A DNA stretch of 64,000 nt from Myxococcus stipitatus DSM 14675 (GCF_000331735.1 NC_020126.1:310001-374000); one strand, 5' to 3'; shown: positions 1 through 9,453, counted from the stretch's first letter. Notes: a model not told the origin generated them from the letters alone. A program made the numbers and translations.

Positions 1-869
1 TTGGAGCGGTTGACCACCACGAAGCGCAGGTCCATGGCGCCGCCCACCTTCGCGCGCTTGGGAATGCCCGTGGGGCGCACCTCGATGCCGGTGGGCTTGC
101 TCGCGCCCAGCACCTCCAGCGCGGCGGGCTCTCCCCGCTTGATGGCGAAGCGCAGCGCGTGGCGCACCACCCACTCGCGCTCCGGCGTGGCGTCCTTCAT
201 CCACGCCTTCGCCACCTTCACCAACACCTCCGGATGGTCCTTGCCGATGTCGTTGAGGTTGTTGGCCACCGAACGGCGCACGTACAGCTCCGGGTCGTCC
301 TTGAGCAGCTCCAGCAGCGCCAGCACCGGACGCGGGTCCTGCTGGAACGCGCGCAGGCGCGAGGCCCACGGCAGGCGTGGACGCGTGCCCTCCGAGACGA
401 GCCGCCGCACGTGGGCGTTGGGGTCCTTCGTCCACTCGCGCAGCCGCGTCAGCGTCCGCTCCGGGTGCTGCTCCAGGAAGGGGCGGATGGAGTACTCCGC
501 CGTGAAGCGCCGCGTGAGCTCATGCTGCGCGCGCATGGACTCCTCGAAGTGCCCGAGCCCGTGCTCCGACACGTACATCGTGTGAGGCAGGTAGAAGAAG
601 ACGGCCATGCCGCCCACCCGGTCCACCTCTCGTTCCTCACCCAGTGAGCGGATGAGAATGTCCACGGCCTGGGGATAGTCGCGCGGGAGCGCGCGGTGCA
701 TGGCCTGACGGATGTGTTGGGCCCGGCCGATGAGCTCGTGCTCCTCCAAATCCTGTCTGGCTTCGCGCACGAAGGTCGCGAGCGGGAAGGCTGGATGTGC
801 GTGATGAAGTGTCTTGCCCAATCGCTCCACCAGTTGGGCATCGAAGAAGAACTTGAGGGGCTCCGCCAT
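1..869 (-). CDS. DNA alkylation repair protein (AlkC/AlkD-like), 3' end outside window
   Basis: The first 289 codons are visible; the C-terminus lies beyond the window start. The family uses HEAT-like helical repeats to bind alkylated DNA in the cytoplasm and remove N3/N7-alkylated purines. ATG at 869 gives MAEPLKFFFDAQ. The segment SEGTRPRLPWASRL (residues 159-172) and DPELYVRRSVANNLNDIG (192-209) are what I recall as typical of the AlkC-like branch (COG4335). No clear Shine-Dalgarno precedes the ATG. The gene is divergent from the histidine kinase at 965 with a 95-bp gap, so the two promoters must lie there. Family assignment is firm; substrate range is inferred. Confidence 0.85.
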   Translation of the reverse strand, partial: MAEPLKFFFDAQLVERLGKTLHHAHPAFPLATFVREARQDLEEHELIGRAQHIRQAMHRALPRDYPQAVDILIRSLGEEREVDRVGGMAVFFYLPHTMYVSEHGLGHFEESMRAQHELTRRFTAEYSIRPFLEQHPERTLTRLREWTKDPNAHVRRLVSEGTRPRLPWASRLRAFQQDPRPVLALLELLKDDPELYVRRSVANNLNDIGKDHPEVLVKVAKAWMKDATPEREWVVRHALRFAIKRGEPAALEVLGASKPTGIEVRPTGIPKRAKVGGAMDLRFVVVNRS

Positions 870-964
870 GGCGTCAACAAAAGCCCGTCGAGACGTAACC
901 CACAAGACGTGTCGCACCTTTCCTCGCTGCCCTGAAAGACTCCCTTTTGCTAGGCGTATGAGTC

Positions 965-3025
965 GTGGCGACACGCAAGGGCCGGGGCCCTCGGGGTGCG
1001 AAGCAGGGCGCGGTAAGACGAAGCCGGGGTGACGGCGCGAATCGCGCCGTTCGTCCCACATCGGGTGTCTCCCCGCTGCGCGAACAGCTCGCATCGGTGT
1101 CGGACCCGCTGGCGTTATTGGAAGGACTCTTCCTCCACTCGCCGGTGCCGTATGCCATCTTCGACCGGGAGGGACACTGTCGGCTGAGCAACCCCGCGTA
1201 CCGGGCGATGTTCGGCTCGGTGCCTCCGCCCGAGTACAGCCTCTTCCGCGACGAGCTGGTGGCGAAGATGGGGCTGGACCTGCTCCTGCACCGCGCCTTC
1301 GAGGGGGAGACGGTCCAGACGCCCACCATCTGGTACGACGTGAAGGAGCTCCAGCACATCGAGGTGACGCAGGCCCACCGCATCGCCATCTCCTGCACCT
1401 GCTTCCCGCTCGCGTGCGACGCGGGCGAGGTGCAGTACATCGCCCTGGCCTACAAGGACGTGACGGCGGAGCTGATGGCGCGAGAGGCCGAGCACCTCGA
1501 GCGGCGGCGCCTGTATCAATTGCTCACCAAGGCCCCGCTCGCCATCGACCTGCTGCGCGGTCAGGACCTGCGCTTCGAGTTCGCCAGCCCGCTGCTCAAG
1601 CGGCTGTTGGGCGGGCGCGAGCTGGTGGGGCGCAGGCTGCTGGACGCCGTCCCGGACATCGCCCCGGACCTGGTGACGCTGTGTCTGAATGTCATGAAGA
1701 CGGGGGAGCGGGTGGTGGCGCGTGAGTATGCGTTGACCATCGACTACGCGGGCAAGGGCCATGTGGAGACGCGGTACTGGAATCTCTCTCATGAGCCGCT
1801 GTTCGACGAGCAGGGCCGGGTGGATGGGATTGTGACGTTTGCCTTCGAGGTCACCGAGCAGGTGCTGGCCCGCCACGCGGTGGAGCACCAGCAGCGGTGG
1901 CTGGAGGCGGTGCTGGACTTGATGCCCATGCCCGTGGTGATGGCCGAGCCCAACACCGGCGTCATCACCTTCTCCAACGACGCCGCGGACCGGCTGTACG
2001 GCGGCCCCATGCCCACCAACGTCTCCGCCTCCGAGTACGGCGAAATCTTCCATGTGACGGACATGCAGGGCCGCCGCCTGGGGCCGGAGCTGTTGCCCTC
2101 CGCGCGCGCGGCGCGAGGCGAGCGGCTGGATGGCATGGAGGTCATGTGGCACACGAAGGCGGGCCAGTTCGTGCTGAGCATCTGCTCGGAGGTGCTGCCC
2201 GCGATGCACGGGCACCCCGAGGTGACGCTCCTGCCCTTCCTGGACATCACCCGCTTGAAGTCGGTGGAGCAGCGGCTCCAGGACGCCATCCGCGTGCGCG
2301 ATGAGTTCCTGTCCGTGGCGAGCCACGAGCTGAAGACGCCGCTGACGGTGCTGGGCCTGCGGCTGCAATCCTTCGCGCGCGCGGCGCTGGCGGACCCGGA
2401 CTCCGACTGGGCCCAGCGCCATGCGCGCGACGTGGAGGGCATGCTGCGCCAGGTGATGCGGCTGGCGGACCTGGTGAATGGCCTGCTGGACGTGTCGCGC
2501 ATCGGCACGGGGCGGCTGAATCTGGAGTACGAGCAGGTGGACCTGCGCGCGCTGGTGCAGGAGGTCGCCGCCCGCTTCCAGCCGGAGGCGGAGCGCGCGG
2601 AGTGCGACGTGGAGGTCTCCGGCACCGACGTCATCGTCGGCGCGTGGGACCGGATGCGGCTGGAGCAGGTGGTGACGAACCTGGTGTCCAACGCGCTCAA
2701 GTACGGCGCGGGCCATCCCGTGCGGGTGCACGTCGAGGTGGAGGAGGGGCGGGCGCGCCTGCGCGTGCGCGACGAGGGCATCGGCATCAGCGCGGAGGCC
2801 CAGGCGCGCATCTTCCACAAGTTCGAGCGGGCCGTGTCGGAGCGGAACTACGGTGGCCTGGGCCTGGGGCTGTACGTCACCCGCACGCTGGTGGAGGCCA
2901 TGGAGGGCGTCATCCACGTGGACAGCGCGCTGGGGGCGGGGGCCACCTTCACGGTGGAATTGCCGCTCTGTCCGTCCGGGCCGGTGGCCGTGGCCATCAA
3001 GGCCATCAAGGAGCTGGCGTCCTGA
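965..3025 (+). CDS. PAS-domain sensor histidine kinase
   Basis: 686-residue hybrid-free sensor kinase. Roughly three PAS-like segments occupy residues 45-150, 170-300 and 305-430, followed by a HisKA dimerisation domain with phospho-acceptor His454 in VASHELKTPLTVL and a C-terminal HATPase domain (NLVSNALKYG N-box, GLGLGLYVTR G-box). There is no signal peptide or obvious membrane segment, so it is probably a cytoplasmic sensor. The GTG start at 965 follows the Arg/Lys/Gly-rich N-terminal tail; a later start is possible because residues 1-40 are low complexity. No response regulator is adjacent, so it is an orphan kinase. A small hairpin (3026-3038) lies directly after the stop. Confidence 0.85.
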   Translation: MATRKGRGPRGAKQGAVRRSRGDGANRAVRPTSGVSPLREQLASVSDPLALLEGLFLHSPVPYAIFDREGHCRLSNPAYRAMFGSVPPPEYSLFRDELVAKMGLDLLLHRAFEGETVQTPTIWYDVKELQHIEVTQAHRIAISCTCFPLACDAGEVQYIALAYKDVTAELMAREAEHLERRRLYQLLTKAPLAIDLLRGQDLRFEFASPLLKRLLGGRELVGRRLLDAVPDIAPDLVTLCLNVMKTGERVVAREYALTIDYAGKGHVETRYWNLSHEPLFDEQGRVDGIVTFAFEVTEQVLARHAVEHQQRWLEAVLDLMPMPVVMAEPNTGVITFSNDAADRLYGGPMPTNVSASEYGEIFHVTDMQGRRLGPELLPSARAARGERLDGMEVMWHTKAGQFVLSICSEVLPAMHGHPEVTLLPFLDITRLKSVEQRLQDAIRVRDEFLSVASHELKTPLTVLGLRLQSFARAALADPDSDWAQRHARDVEGMLRQVMRLADLVNGLLDVSRIGTGRLNLEYEQVDLRALVQEVAARFQPEAERAECDVEVSGTDVIVGAWDRMRLEQVVTNLVSNALKYGAGHPVRVHVEVEEGRARLRVRDEGIGISAEAQARIFHKFERAVSERNYGGLGLGLYVTRTLVEAMEGVIHVDSALGAGATFTVELPLCPSGPVAVAIKAIKELAS

Positions 3026-3082
3026 CGGGCCTTGCCCGCTGCTGTGGCGGGGAGCGGCGGACGCGGGTATACGGGGTGCGCC

Positions 3083-4222
3083 GTGCGCCTCCTCGCACTC
3101 CACGTCCAAGACTTCCGCAATCTCGCGCAGGTGTCGCTCGCGCCCAGTGCCCATGCCACCATCGCCGTGGGGCAGAACGGGCAGGGCAAGACGAACCTGC
3201 TGGAGGCACTCTACTTCCTCGCCACGCTCAAGCCGCTGAGGGCCGGGCGGCTGTCGGAGCTGGTGCGCTGGGGCACCGACGGCGCCCGCGTCAGCGGCCG
3301 CTTCCTCCTCAAGGGCGCCGAGCGCGAAATCGCCGTGGAGGTGGGCGGCGGCACGCGACAGGCCTTCGTGGATGGCAAGAAGGCGCCCAGCCTGGAGGAG
3401 TACTTCGGCGGCGTGTCCGTGGTGGCCTTCACGCCGGATGACCTGGAGGTGGTGAAGGGCGGCCCGGACTCCCGGCGCGGCTTCCTGGACCGGGCGGTGT
3501 TCAACCGCTTCCCCGCCTACCTCCGGGAGAGCCGGGAGTACGCGCGCGCGCTGAAGAACCGCAACCGCCTGCTGCGCGAGGGCGGCGCGGTGGACCCGGC
3601 CTACCTGGGGGCCTACGACGAGACGCTCGCGAAGGCGGGCGCGCGCATCTACTCGCGCAGGCGCGCGCTGATGTCGGAGCTGGCGCCGCGCGCCCAGGCG
3701 ACCTTCGCCTCCATCGGCCGCACGGTGGACCCGGCCACGTATGGCTATCACCCCGCGCACCTGGGCGGAGACTTCGCCGGCGCCGACGAGGCCGCGCTCG
3801 CCCTGGCCCTGCGTGAGGCGCTGAGCGAGCGCCTGCGCCGCGACTCGGACCGGGGCTTCACCTCCGTGGGACCTCACGCGGACGACGTGTCGGTGACGCT
3901 GGGGGGGCGCAGCGCGCGGGCCTACGCGAGCCAGGGACAGCAGCGCGCGCTGGTGCTCGGCTGGAAGATTGCTGAAATCGAGAACCTCCAGACGTGCATG
4001 GGGTTCCTGCCGCTGCTCATGCTGGATGACGTGTCGAGCGAGCTGGACCCGGAGCGCAACGCCTACCTGATGGACTACCTGTCGCGGAGCGGCGCGCAGG
4101 TCTTCCTCTCCACCACGGACGGCTCGCTGGTGCGCGGCGCGGCGGCGGAGGACACGCTGTGGCTCTCCGTGGCGACGGGGCAGGTGTCGCTGACGGAGCC
4201 GCGGACCCCCGACGCGGGCTGA
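3083..4222 (+). CDS. recF: DNA replication/repair protein RecF
   Basis: ABC/SMC-type ATPase that binds gapped DNA and helps RecO/RecR load RecA at stalled forks. Walker A GQNGQGKT is at residues 30-37, and the C-terminal Walker B region reads LLMLDDVSSELDPERN. The RecF signature SQGQQRALVLGWKIAE is also present. The 379 residues match the family (about 360-380). I chose GTG at 3083 (VRLLALHVQDFRN) because the conserved N-terminus starts there; an in-frame ATG 51 bp upstream would add an unrelated tail that overlaps the spacer after the kinase. In many bacteria recF sits between dnaN and gyrB; here gyrB is about 15.5 kb downstream. Confidence 0.95.
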   Translation: MRLLALHVQDFRNLAQVSLAPSAHATIAVGQNGQGKTNLLEALYFLATLKPLRAGRLSELVRWGTDGARVSGRFLLKGAEREIAVEVGGGTRQAFVDGKKAPSLEEYFGGVSVVAFTPDDLEVVKGGPDSRRGFLDRAVFNRFPAYLRESREYARALKNRNRLLREGGAVDPAYLGAYDETLAKAGARIYSRRRALMSELAPRAQATFASIGRTVDPATYGYHPAHLGGDFAGADEAALALALREALSERLRRDSDRGFTSVGPHADDVSVTLGGRSARAYASQGQQRALVLGWKIAEIENLQTCMGFLPLLMLDDVSSELDPERNAYLMDYLSRSGAQVFLSTTDGSLVRGAAAEDTLWLSVATGQVSLTEPRTPDAG

Positions 4223-4223
4223 C

Positions 4224-4619
4224 TCACGGCACCGGGCGGCGCCGCTGCCAGGGCCAGTGCATGTGCATCCGCCGGGACGAGGCGTGGTGCGCGGGCAGGT
4301 CCGCCTGCTTCACGTTGCCGAAGAAGGCGAAGCGGTACTCGGCCCAGAGCACGGCGTAGGCCACCGCGAACAGGAACGCGGCCAAGGGCAGCCACCACAC
4401 CGTCCCCACGGCGAGGCCGACCGTCGCCAGCGCCAGCAGCGCGATGCTCAAGCCGAGCGACAGCGCGCGCAGCTTCTTGGACTCGCTGAACGCCATCCCC
4501 ATGGAGATGAGCGAGAGCACCAGCACGGAGACCGCCATCCAGTAGCCGGTGCGCGCGTACAAGGCGGCAATCGACAGCAGGAAGAGACCGAAGCCGAACA
4601 CCGCGAGACCGCCGTCCAT
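4224..4619 (-). CDS. small four-helix membrane protein, unknown function
   Basis: 131 residues with four hydrophobic stretches: AVFGFGLFLLSIAALYA, YWMAVSVLVLSLISMGMAF, LSLGLSIALLALATVGLAVG and WWLPLAAFLFAVAYAVLWA. A charged tail ends in HMHWPWQRRRPVP. ATG at 4619 is preceded by GAGGAGGTCAC, a strong ribosome binding site that fixes the start. It converges on recF with one base between the stops. I do not recognise the family; it is probably an inner-membrane protein of unknown role. Confidence 0.8.
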   Translation of the reverse strand: MDGGLAVFGFGLFLLSIAALYARTGYWMAVSVLVLSLISMGMAFSESKKLRALSLGLSIALLALATVGLAVGTVWWLPLAAFLFAVAYAVLWAEYRFAFFGNVKQADLPAHHASSRRMHMHWPWQRRRPVP

Positions 4620-4984
4620 GTGACCTCCTCGCGCCTCGTCGGGTGGGCGTCTCGCCTGGCCTCCTCGTCCCGGTGGGGTGCTGTAACGAACATGCGAACC
4701 CGAATCGCACCCGGGGACTCCCCAATCGAGCAAGACGGGCCAGATTGATTGTGGACGGGGCGGACGAGCGTGCCCGTCCCGGCGGGGGGAATAGCCGGCG
4801 CGCGGGGCGTGGGTGACGGTGGGACCTTGAAGGTCTGGTGTCCGCTACTCGTCATCCCGGGGTGGGAGAGAGGGCGTGGGGGTGGACGTTTCAAGACGGC
4901 GCGGAATTGCTTGCGGCGTCGTCGGGCGTGACGCATGACTTGGCCCGCAGGGGCCGGAAGAGACAAGGCGAAGAGAACGGTGCC
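4620..4984. other. 365-bp divergent intergenic region
   Basis: This lies between the minus-strand membrane protein and the plus-strand lipoprotein, so it must carry both promoters. I see the minus-strand ribosome binding site at its left edge, but no convincing -35/-10 pair, no RNA gene and no small coding frame. Confidence 0.5.
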
Positions 4985-5485
4985 ATGCAGAGGATGACGC
5001 TGCTGCTCGTGGTGCTGGCCTCTCTGGGAGGCTGTCACCGGGTGACCTTCGAGGACTCCGTGTTGTCCAAGCCGGAGGTGCGCTACCGCGTGGGGCCGCT
5101 CCCCAAGACGTGGAATCGCGTCTGGCTGGAGGACAACGACCTGGCCTTCTCCGAGGCGGGCACGGGCCGCGCGCTCTCCGTCAACGCGACGTGCAAGGGA
5201 CATGATGACCCGCCGCTGCAGGTGCTCACGCGGCACCTGCTGATGGGTTTCACGGCGCGCCAGGAGGTGTCTCAAGGGCTCATCATGCTGGACGGGCGCG
5301 AGGCGCTGCGCAGCCGCTTCCTGGCGAAGATGGACGGGGTGCCGGTGGAGCTGGAGTTGGTGGTGTTGAAGAAGGACAACTGTGTCTTCGACTTCACCTA
5401 CGTCGCGCCCCCGGGAATGGCGGAGGAGCGGATGCCGGACTTCGACGCGCTGCTCGCGGGCTTCAAGGCGGAGCGCCCGGGATGA
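4985..5485 (+). CDS. lipoprotein at head of the Mla-type operon
   Basis: 166 residues beginning MQRMTLLLVVLASLGGC, a short signal peptide with lipobox LGGC, so the mature protein is a lipoprotein starting at Cys17 (CHRVTFEDSV). The remainder is soluble with no domain I recognise. The stop overlaps the start of the MlaE gene by 4 bp (ATGA at 5482-5485), so the two are translationally coupled. The position suggests a lipid-transport accessory role, perhaps the periplasmic or outer-membrane partner of the MCE system. That is inference from context only. Upstream in-frame codons are read-through and lack the signal peptide. Confidence 0.75.
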   Translation: MQRMTLLLVVLASLGGCHRVTFEDSVLSKPEVRYRVGPLPKTWNRVWLEDNDLAFSEAGTGRALSVNATCKGHDDPPLQVLTRHLLMGFTARQEVSQGLIMLDGREALRSRFLAKMDGVPVELELVVLKKDNCVFDFTYVAPPGMAEERMPDFDALLAGFKAERPG

Positions 5486-6294
5486 GCCCTTCGGTCGAAG
5501 CGGGCGCCACCGTCCTGCCGCCCTCGGAGCGCCACCGGCTGGTGGAGCGGGTGAAGGAGCGGCTGGAGTCGCTCGGGGCGATGGCGGTGATGACGGGGCA
5601 GGTGCTCAGCCGCGCGGTGAGGCCGCCCTACAACGTCAGCGCGTTCGTCTTTCATGTCGAGTCCTTGGGCGTGCGCTCCATGCCCATCGCGCTCTTGACG
5701 GCCACCTTCGCGGGGTTGGTCATCTCGCTCCAGTTCGGCTACTTCCTGGCGCGCTTCGGCGTGCAGTACACGGTGGGCCGGGTGGTGGTGCTCACCTTGT
5801 TCCGGGAGCTGGCGCCCGTGCTGACGGCGCTGACGGTGGGCGCGCGGCTGGGCAGCGGCATGGCGGCGGAGCTGGGCTCCATGACGGTGACGGAGCAGGT
5901 GGACGCCATCCGCGCGCTGGGGGCGGACCCGCTGCGCAAGCTGGTGGTGCCTCGGGTGCTGGCGTGCCTGTTGGTGATGCCGGTGCTCACGGTGTTCGCG
6001 GACGTGGTGGGGCTGGTGGCCGGCGCGCTGGTGGTGAAGGCGCAGTACGCCATCTCGTTGAACCTCTTCTTCCGCGGCGCGCTGGACTCGGTGCTGATGC
6101 AGGACTTCGTGTCCGGCGTTTTCAAGGGCGCGGTGTTCGGGCTCATCATCGGCCTGGTGGGCTGCTTCAAGGGCATGACGGTGGAGGGCGGGACGGAGGG
6201 CGTGGGCCGCGCGACGACGCAGACGGTGGCGATCACGTCCGTGGCGGTGTGTCTGGCGGACTTCTTCATCACGAAGGTGACGCTGTACCTGTGA
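5482..6294 (+). CDS. mlaE: MlaE-family ABC transporter permease
   Basis: 270-residue inner-membrane permease of the MlaE/YrbE family, which works with an MCE protein and an ATPase to move phospholipids between inner and outer membranes. The family signature is clear: TVGARLGSGMAAELGSM followed by VTEQVDAIRALGADPLRKL. Five or six hydrophobic segments fill the rest. The start codon overlaps the upstream lipoprotein stop (ATGA), and the ATPase gene follows after 6 bp. Direction of lipid movement cannot be told from sequence. Confidence 0.92.
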   Translation: MSPSVEAGATVLPPSERHRLVERVKERLESLGAMAVMTGQVLSRAVRPPYNVSAFVFHVESLGVRSMPIALLTATFAGLVISLQFGYFLARFGVQYTVGRVVVLTLFRELAPVLTALTVGARLGSGMAAELGSMTVTEQVDAIRALGADPLRKLVVPRVLACLLVMPVLTVFADVVGLVAGALVVKAQYAISLNLFFRGALDSVLMQDFVSGVFKGAVFGLIIGLVGCFKGMTVEGGTEGVGRATTQTVAITSVAVCLADFFITKVTLYL

Positions 6295-6300
6295 CGCGCC

Positions 6301-7122
6301 ATGCCCTTCCTCCGCCGCAGAGAAGCGCCGACGTTCGAGTTCCAGCGGCCCACGCCGGGTGAGCAGCTCATCCACTTCGAGCACCTGAAGAAGAGCTTCG
6401 GCACCAAGCGTGTGTATGACGACCTGGAGCTGGAGGTGCGCGCGGGGGAGACGCTGGTGGTGCTGGGCGGCTCCGGGACGGGGAAGAGCGTGCTGCTCAA
6501 GTGCCTCATCGGCTTGCAGCGGCCGGACGCCGGACGCATCGTCTTCCAGGGGAAGGACGTGACGGGCTTCTCGGAGGAGCAGTTCATCCCGGTGCGCCGC
6601 CACGTGGCGATGGTGTTCCAAGGCGCGGCGCTGTTCGACTCGCTGTGCGTGGGGGAGAACGTGGCCTATCCGCTGCGCGAGCACTTCCCGGAGATGTCGC
6701 CGGACGAGGTGCGTGAGCGCGTGGCGGAGAAGCTGGCGCTGGTGAACCTGCCGGGCACCGAGCAGCTCATGCCCTCCGACTTGTCGGGCGGCATGAAGAA
6801 GCGGGTGGGGCTGGCGCGCGCCATCGCCACCAACCCGGAGGTCATCCTCTGGGACGAGCCCACCACGGGGTTGGACCCCGTCACGACGCAGTCCATCAAC
6901 GCGATGATCAACTCGATGAAGACGAAGCTGGGAAGCACCTCCATCGTCGTGACGCATGACCTGGTGAGCGCGTTCGCGGTGGGGGACCGGATGGCGATGC
7001 TGGCCGAGCGGAGAATCGTCCAGGTGGGGACGCGCGAGGAGTTCCGTCGCTCCACGGTGCCGGAGGTGCGGGCGTTCCTGGATGCGCGCCGCGTGGAGCT
7101 GGAGCCGGGAGCCATGTCATGA
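6301..7122 (+). CDS. mlaF: MlaF-family ABC transporter ATPase
   Basis: 273-residue cytoplasmic ATPase of the lipid transporter. Walker A is GGSGTGKS, the Q-loop region is VAMVFQGAALFDSL, the ABC signature is LSGGMKKRVGLARA, Walker B with catalytic Glu is VILWDEPTTGLDP, and the switch His is in VVTHDL. The LSGGMKKR form is typical of the MlaF group. An extra N-terminal 25 residues precede the ABC fold. Its stop overlaps the MCE gene start by 4 bp (7119-7122). Confidence 0.93.
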   Translation: MPFLRRREAPTFEFQRPTPGEQLIHFEHLKKSFGTKRVYDDLELEVRAGETLVVLGGSGTGKSVLLKCLIGLQRPDAGRIVFQGKDVTGFSEEQFIPVRRHVAMVFQGAALFDSLCVGENVAYPLREHFPEMSPDEVRERVAEKLALVNLPGTEQLMPSDLSGGMKKRVGLARAIATNPEVILWDEPTTGLDPVTTQSINAMINSMKTKLGSTSIVVTHDLVSAFAVGDRMAMLAERRIVQVGTREEFRRSTVPEVRAFLDARRVELEPGAMS

Positions 7123-8297
7123 GCCTGTTCACCTCCACCTCGAACGAGCGGAGGCTGGCGATTCGCACCGGCCTGTTCGTGGCGATGGGCCTGGTGGTGG
7201 CGGGCGTGGTGGTGTTCTTCATCGGCCAGGAGTCGCGGCTGTTCCAGCAGCAGGTGACCTACCGGGTGTTCCTCCCCAACGTGCAGGGCTTGAGCGACAA
7301 GTCTCCGGTGTGGCTGGGGGGCCTGGAGGTGGGGAAGGTGACGGGCATCTTCTTCTCCCAGGACCCCCAGGACCCTCGGCTGGAGGTGCAGCTGCGCGTC
7401 GCCGCGCGCTATCAGGACCGCGTGAAGAAGGACTCCACCGCGCAGCTCACCAGCATGGGCGTGCTGGGGGACAAGGCGGTGGACATCTCGCTGGGCACGC
7501 CCACCGCGCCGCCCCTGGAGCCGGGCGGGGAGATGGTGGCCATCACCGGAGGAGACCTGTCCACGCTGCTCAGCGGCGCGAGCAAGGTGATGGACAACTC
7601 GGTGGCCATCAGTGAGTCGTTGCTCAAGACGGTGCAGTCGTATGGGGACCCGCGCATGGTCGCCGACGTGCAGCGGGGGCTTTCGTCGCTGCGAGCGCTG
7701 CTGGAGCAGGTGGAGAACGGGGACGGCGTGCTGCACGCGCTCATCTACGACAAGGAGGCGGGGCGCGAGGTGCGCGGGCTGGTGACGAACGCGTCGCGCG
7801 CGGCGCAGCGGGTGGATGGGGCGGTGGGGCACCTGGAGGCGCTGCTCGCGGAGGTGCGCTCGGGGGATGGCACCGCGCATGCGCTCATCTACGGCGACGA
7901 GGGGGCCACGGCGCTGCGTGAGCTGGGAGAGGCGGCGGGGCAGCTGGCGGGGCTGATTGAAGATGCGAAGAAGAGCGAGAACGGGGCGGTGCACCAGCTG
8001 GTGTACGGGGACGCGCGCGGGATGTTCGCGGACCTGGGCAGCGCGGCGGCGGACCTGAAGAGAATCACGGCGACGGTGGCGAAGGGGGAGGGCACGGTGG
8101 GAGGGCTCATCACCGACCCGACCGTGTATGAGGACTTGCGAGAGGTGCTGGGCAACGTGAAGCGCAATCGCATCCTGCGCACGTTGGTCCGCTTCTCCTT
8201 GGACAACCGCAAGGACCTGGACCAGATGGGCAAGGTCAAACGCGTGGACCCGCCGAGCGCGCCTTCGCAGACACCGCCCGTGCCGACGACGGAGTGA
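7119..8297 (+). CDS. mlaD: MlaD/MCE-domain lipid transport protein with repeated C-terminal tail
   Basis: 392 residues. One N-terminal membrane anchor (TGLFVAMGLVVAGVVVFFIG) is followed by an MCE domain (about residues 40-125: VQGLSDKSPVWLGGLEVGKV and later VKKDSTAQLTSMGVLGDKAVDI), which binds lipid as a periplasmic ring. The C-terminal half is helical and contains four diverged copies of a motif like GDGxxHALIY about 40-50 residues apart. It forms one operon with mlaE and mlaF through overlapping codons. Similar tails in MCE proteins extend as a needle across the periplasm; whether this one does is inference. Confidence 0.9.
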   Translation: MSLFTSTSNERRLAIRTGLFVAMGLVVAGVVVFFIGQESRLFQQQVTYRVFLPNVQGLSDKSPVWLGGLEVGKVTGIFFSQDPQDPRLEVQLRVAARYQDRVKKDSTAQLTSMGVLGDKAVDISLGTPTAPPLEPGGEMVAITGGDLSTLLSGASKVMDNSVAISESLLKTVQSYGDPRMVADVQRGLSSLRALLEQVENGDGVLHALIYDKEAGREVRGLVTNASRAAQRVDGAVGHLEALLAEVRSGDGTAHALIYGDEGATALRELGEAAGQLAGLIEDAKKSENGAVHQLVYGDARGMFADLGSAAADLKRITATVAKGEGTVGGLITDPTVYEDLREVLGNVKRNRILRTLVRFSLDNRKDLDQMGKVKRVDPPSAPSQTPPVPTTE

Positions 8298-8456
8298 GCT
8301 GGGCAATGGCAGACACGCGGGGTTGGTGAGTCCCACGTGGGTCTGGAGAAGAGTCCCTTGGGCTTGCTCGAGGGGGGGCTGGATTGCGCACAGTCGTGAC
8401 GCGGCGAGCCGAGAGGTTTCGGCAAGTCCCTTCAGGACGGGGCTTCTGTGACCCGT

Positions 8457-8486
8457 TTGACGTAAGGGAAATCATTCATGAATATT
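8457..8486 (+). promoter_or_regulatory. candidate sigma-70-like promoter for the M43 protease
   Basis: TTGACG at 8457-8462 and AATATT at 8481-8486 are 18 bp apart in an unusually AT-rich patch, about 33 bp before the protease start. It is the best promoter-like sequence in this gap but is not proven. Confidence 0.35.
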
Positions 8487-8518
8487 CTGGTTCCCCCGCA
8501 TTTTCCGAGGAGTCGGGA

Positions 8519-9424
8519 ATGTCCAGTGTCGTGCGTCGCAGCGGTCGTTTCGCCGTGGTCGTCGGTGCCCTGGTTGCCCTGTCCGGCTGTTCCAACAACG
8601 CCCCGGAGTCGCAGGGAGACAAGCCGCCCGCGGGCGAGGAGCAGCCCACGCAGCAGGTGCTGGAGGCTCGCGGCTGTCGCGTGAATCCGACGCACGAGGA
8701 GATGGCGGACATGGAGCTCCGCTACTCGCAGGAGCGCGTGGTGTCCGCGTACGCGCGCCCCAACGGCTCGGTGACCATCCCCGTCTACTTCCATGTCATC
8801 AACAAGGGCACGGGCGTGGCGAACGGCGACCTGACCACCGCCATGATCACCAACCAGATGAACGTGCTGAACGCGGCCTACGCGAACACGCCGTTCAAGT
8901 TCACGCTGACGGCGACGACGCGCACGACGAACTCGGGCTGGTTCACGGGCATCGGCAACACGACCACCGAGCGCGCCGTGAAGACGGCCCTGCGCAAGGG
9001 CGGCAAGAACGCGCTGAACATCTACTCCGCGGCCCCGAGCGGCGGCCTGCTGGGCTGGGCGACGTTCCCCTCCAGCTACGCCAGCAACCCCATCATGGAC
9101 GGCGTCGTGATTCTGCACTCCAGCGTGCCGGGCGGCAGCTCCGCGCCGTACAACCTGGGCGACACGGGCACGCACGAGGTCGGCCACTGGCTGGGCCTGT
9201 ACCACACGTTCCAGGGCGGCTGCGCCAACCCGGGTGACTCCGTCAGCGACACCCCCGCCGAGGCCTCCGCCGCCTTCGGCTGCCCCACCGGCCGCAACAC
9301 CTGCTCCGCCGCCGGCGTGGACCCCATCACCAACTTCATGGACTACACGGACGACTCCTGCATGAACTCGTTCACCGCGGGCCAGGTGGCGCGCATGGAC
9401 TCGCAGGCGCTGACCTACCGCTGA
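8519..9424 (+). CDS. secreted M43-type zinc metalloprotease lipoprotein
   Basis: 301 residues. The signal peptide ends in lipobox ALSGC (Cys near residue 24), so the protein is probably lipid-anchored and exported. The catalytic motif [11 protein letters not shown] fits HExxHxxGxxH, and [10 protein letters not shown] provides the Met-turn, as in the cytophagalysin/pappalysin family M43. It probably digests extracellular protein, in keeping with a predatory lifestyle. The ATG at 8519 is chosen because it begins the signal peptide ([20 protein letters not shown]). It stands alone between its own promoter candidate and a strong terminator at 9454. Confidence 0.88.
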   Translation: MSSVVRRSGRFAVVVGALVALSGCSNNAPESQGDKPPAGEEQPTQQVLEARGCRVNPTHEEMADMELRYSQERVVSAYARPNGSVTIPVYFHVINKGTGVANGDLTTAMITNQMNVLNAAYANTPFKFTLTATTRTTNSGWFTGIGNTTTERAVKTALRKGGKNALNIYSAAPSGGLLGWATFPSSYASNPIMDGVVILHSSVPGGSSAPYNLGDTGTHEVGHWLGLYHTFQGGCANPGDSVSDTPAEASAAFGCPTGRNTCSAAGVDPITNFMDYTDDSCMNSFTAGQVARMDSQALTYR

Positions 9425-9453
9425 AGCCAGACGCGGTGACGTCATGAAGCACT

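Noticed and set aside
1115..3877. 920-codon open frame on the minus strand opposite the histidine kinase and recF
   Set aside because: It is the antisense shadow of two clear genes in GC-rich DNA; the translation is rich in Arg, His, Ala and Gln and has no domain.
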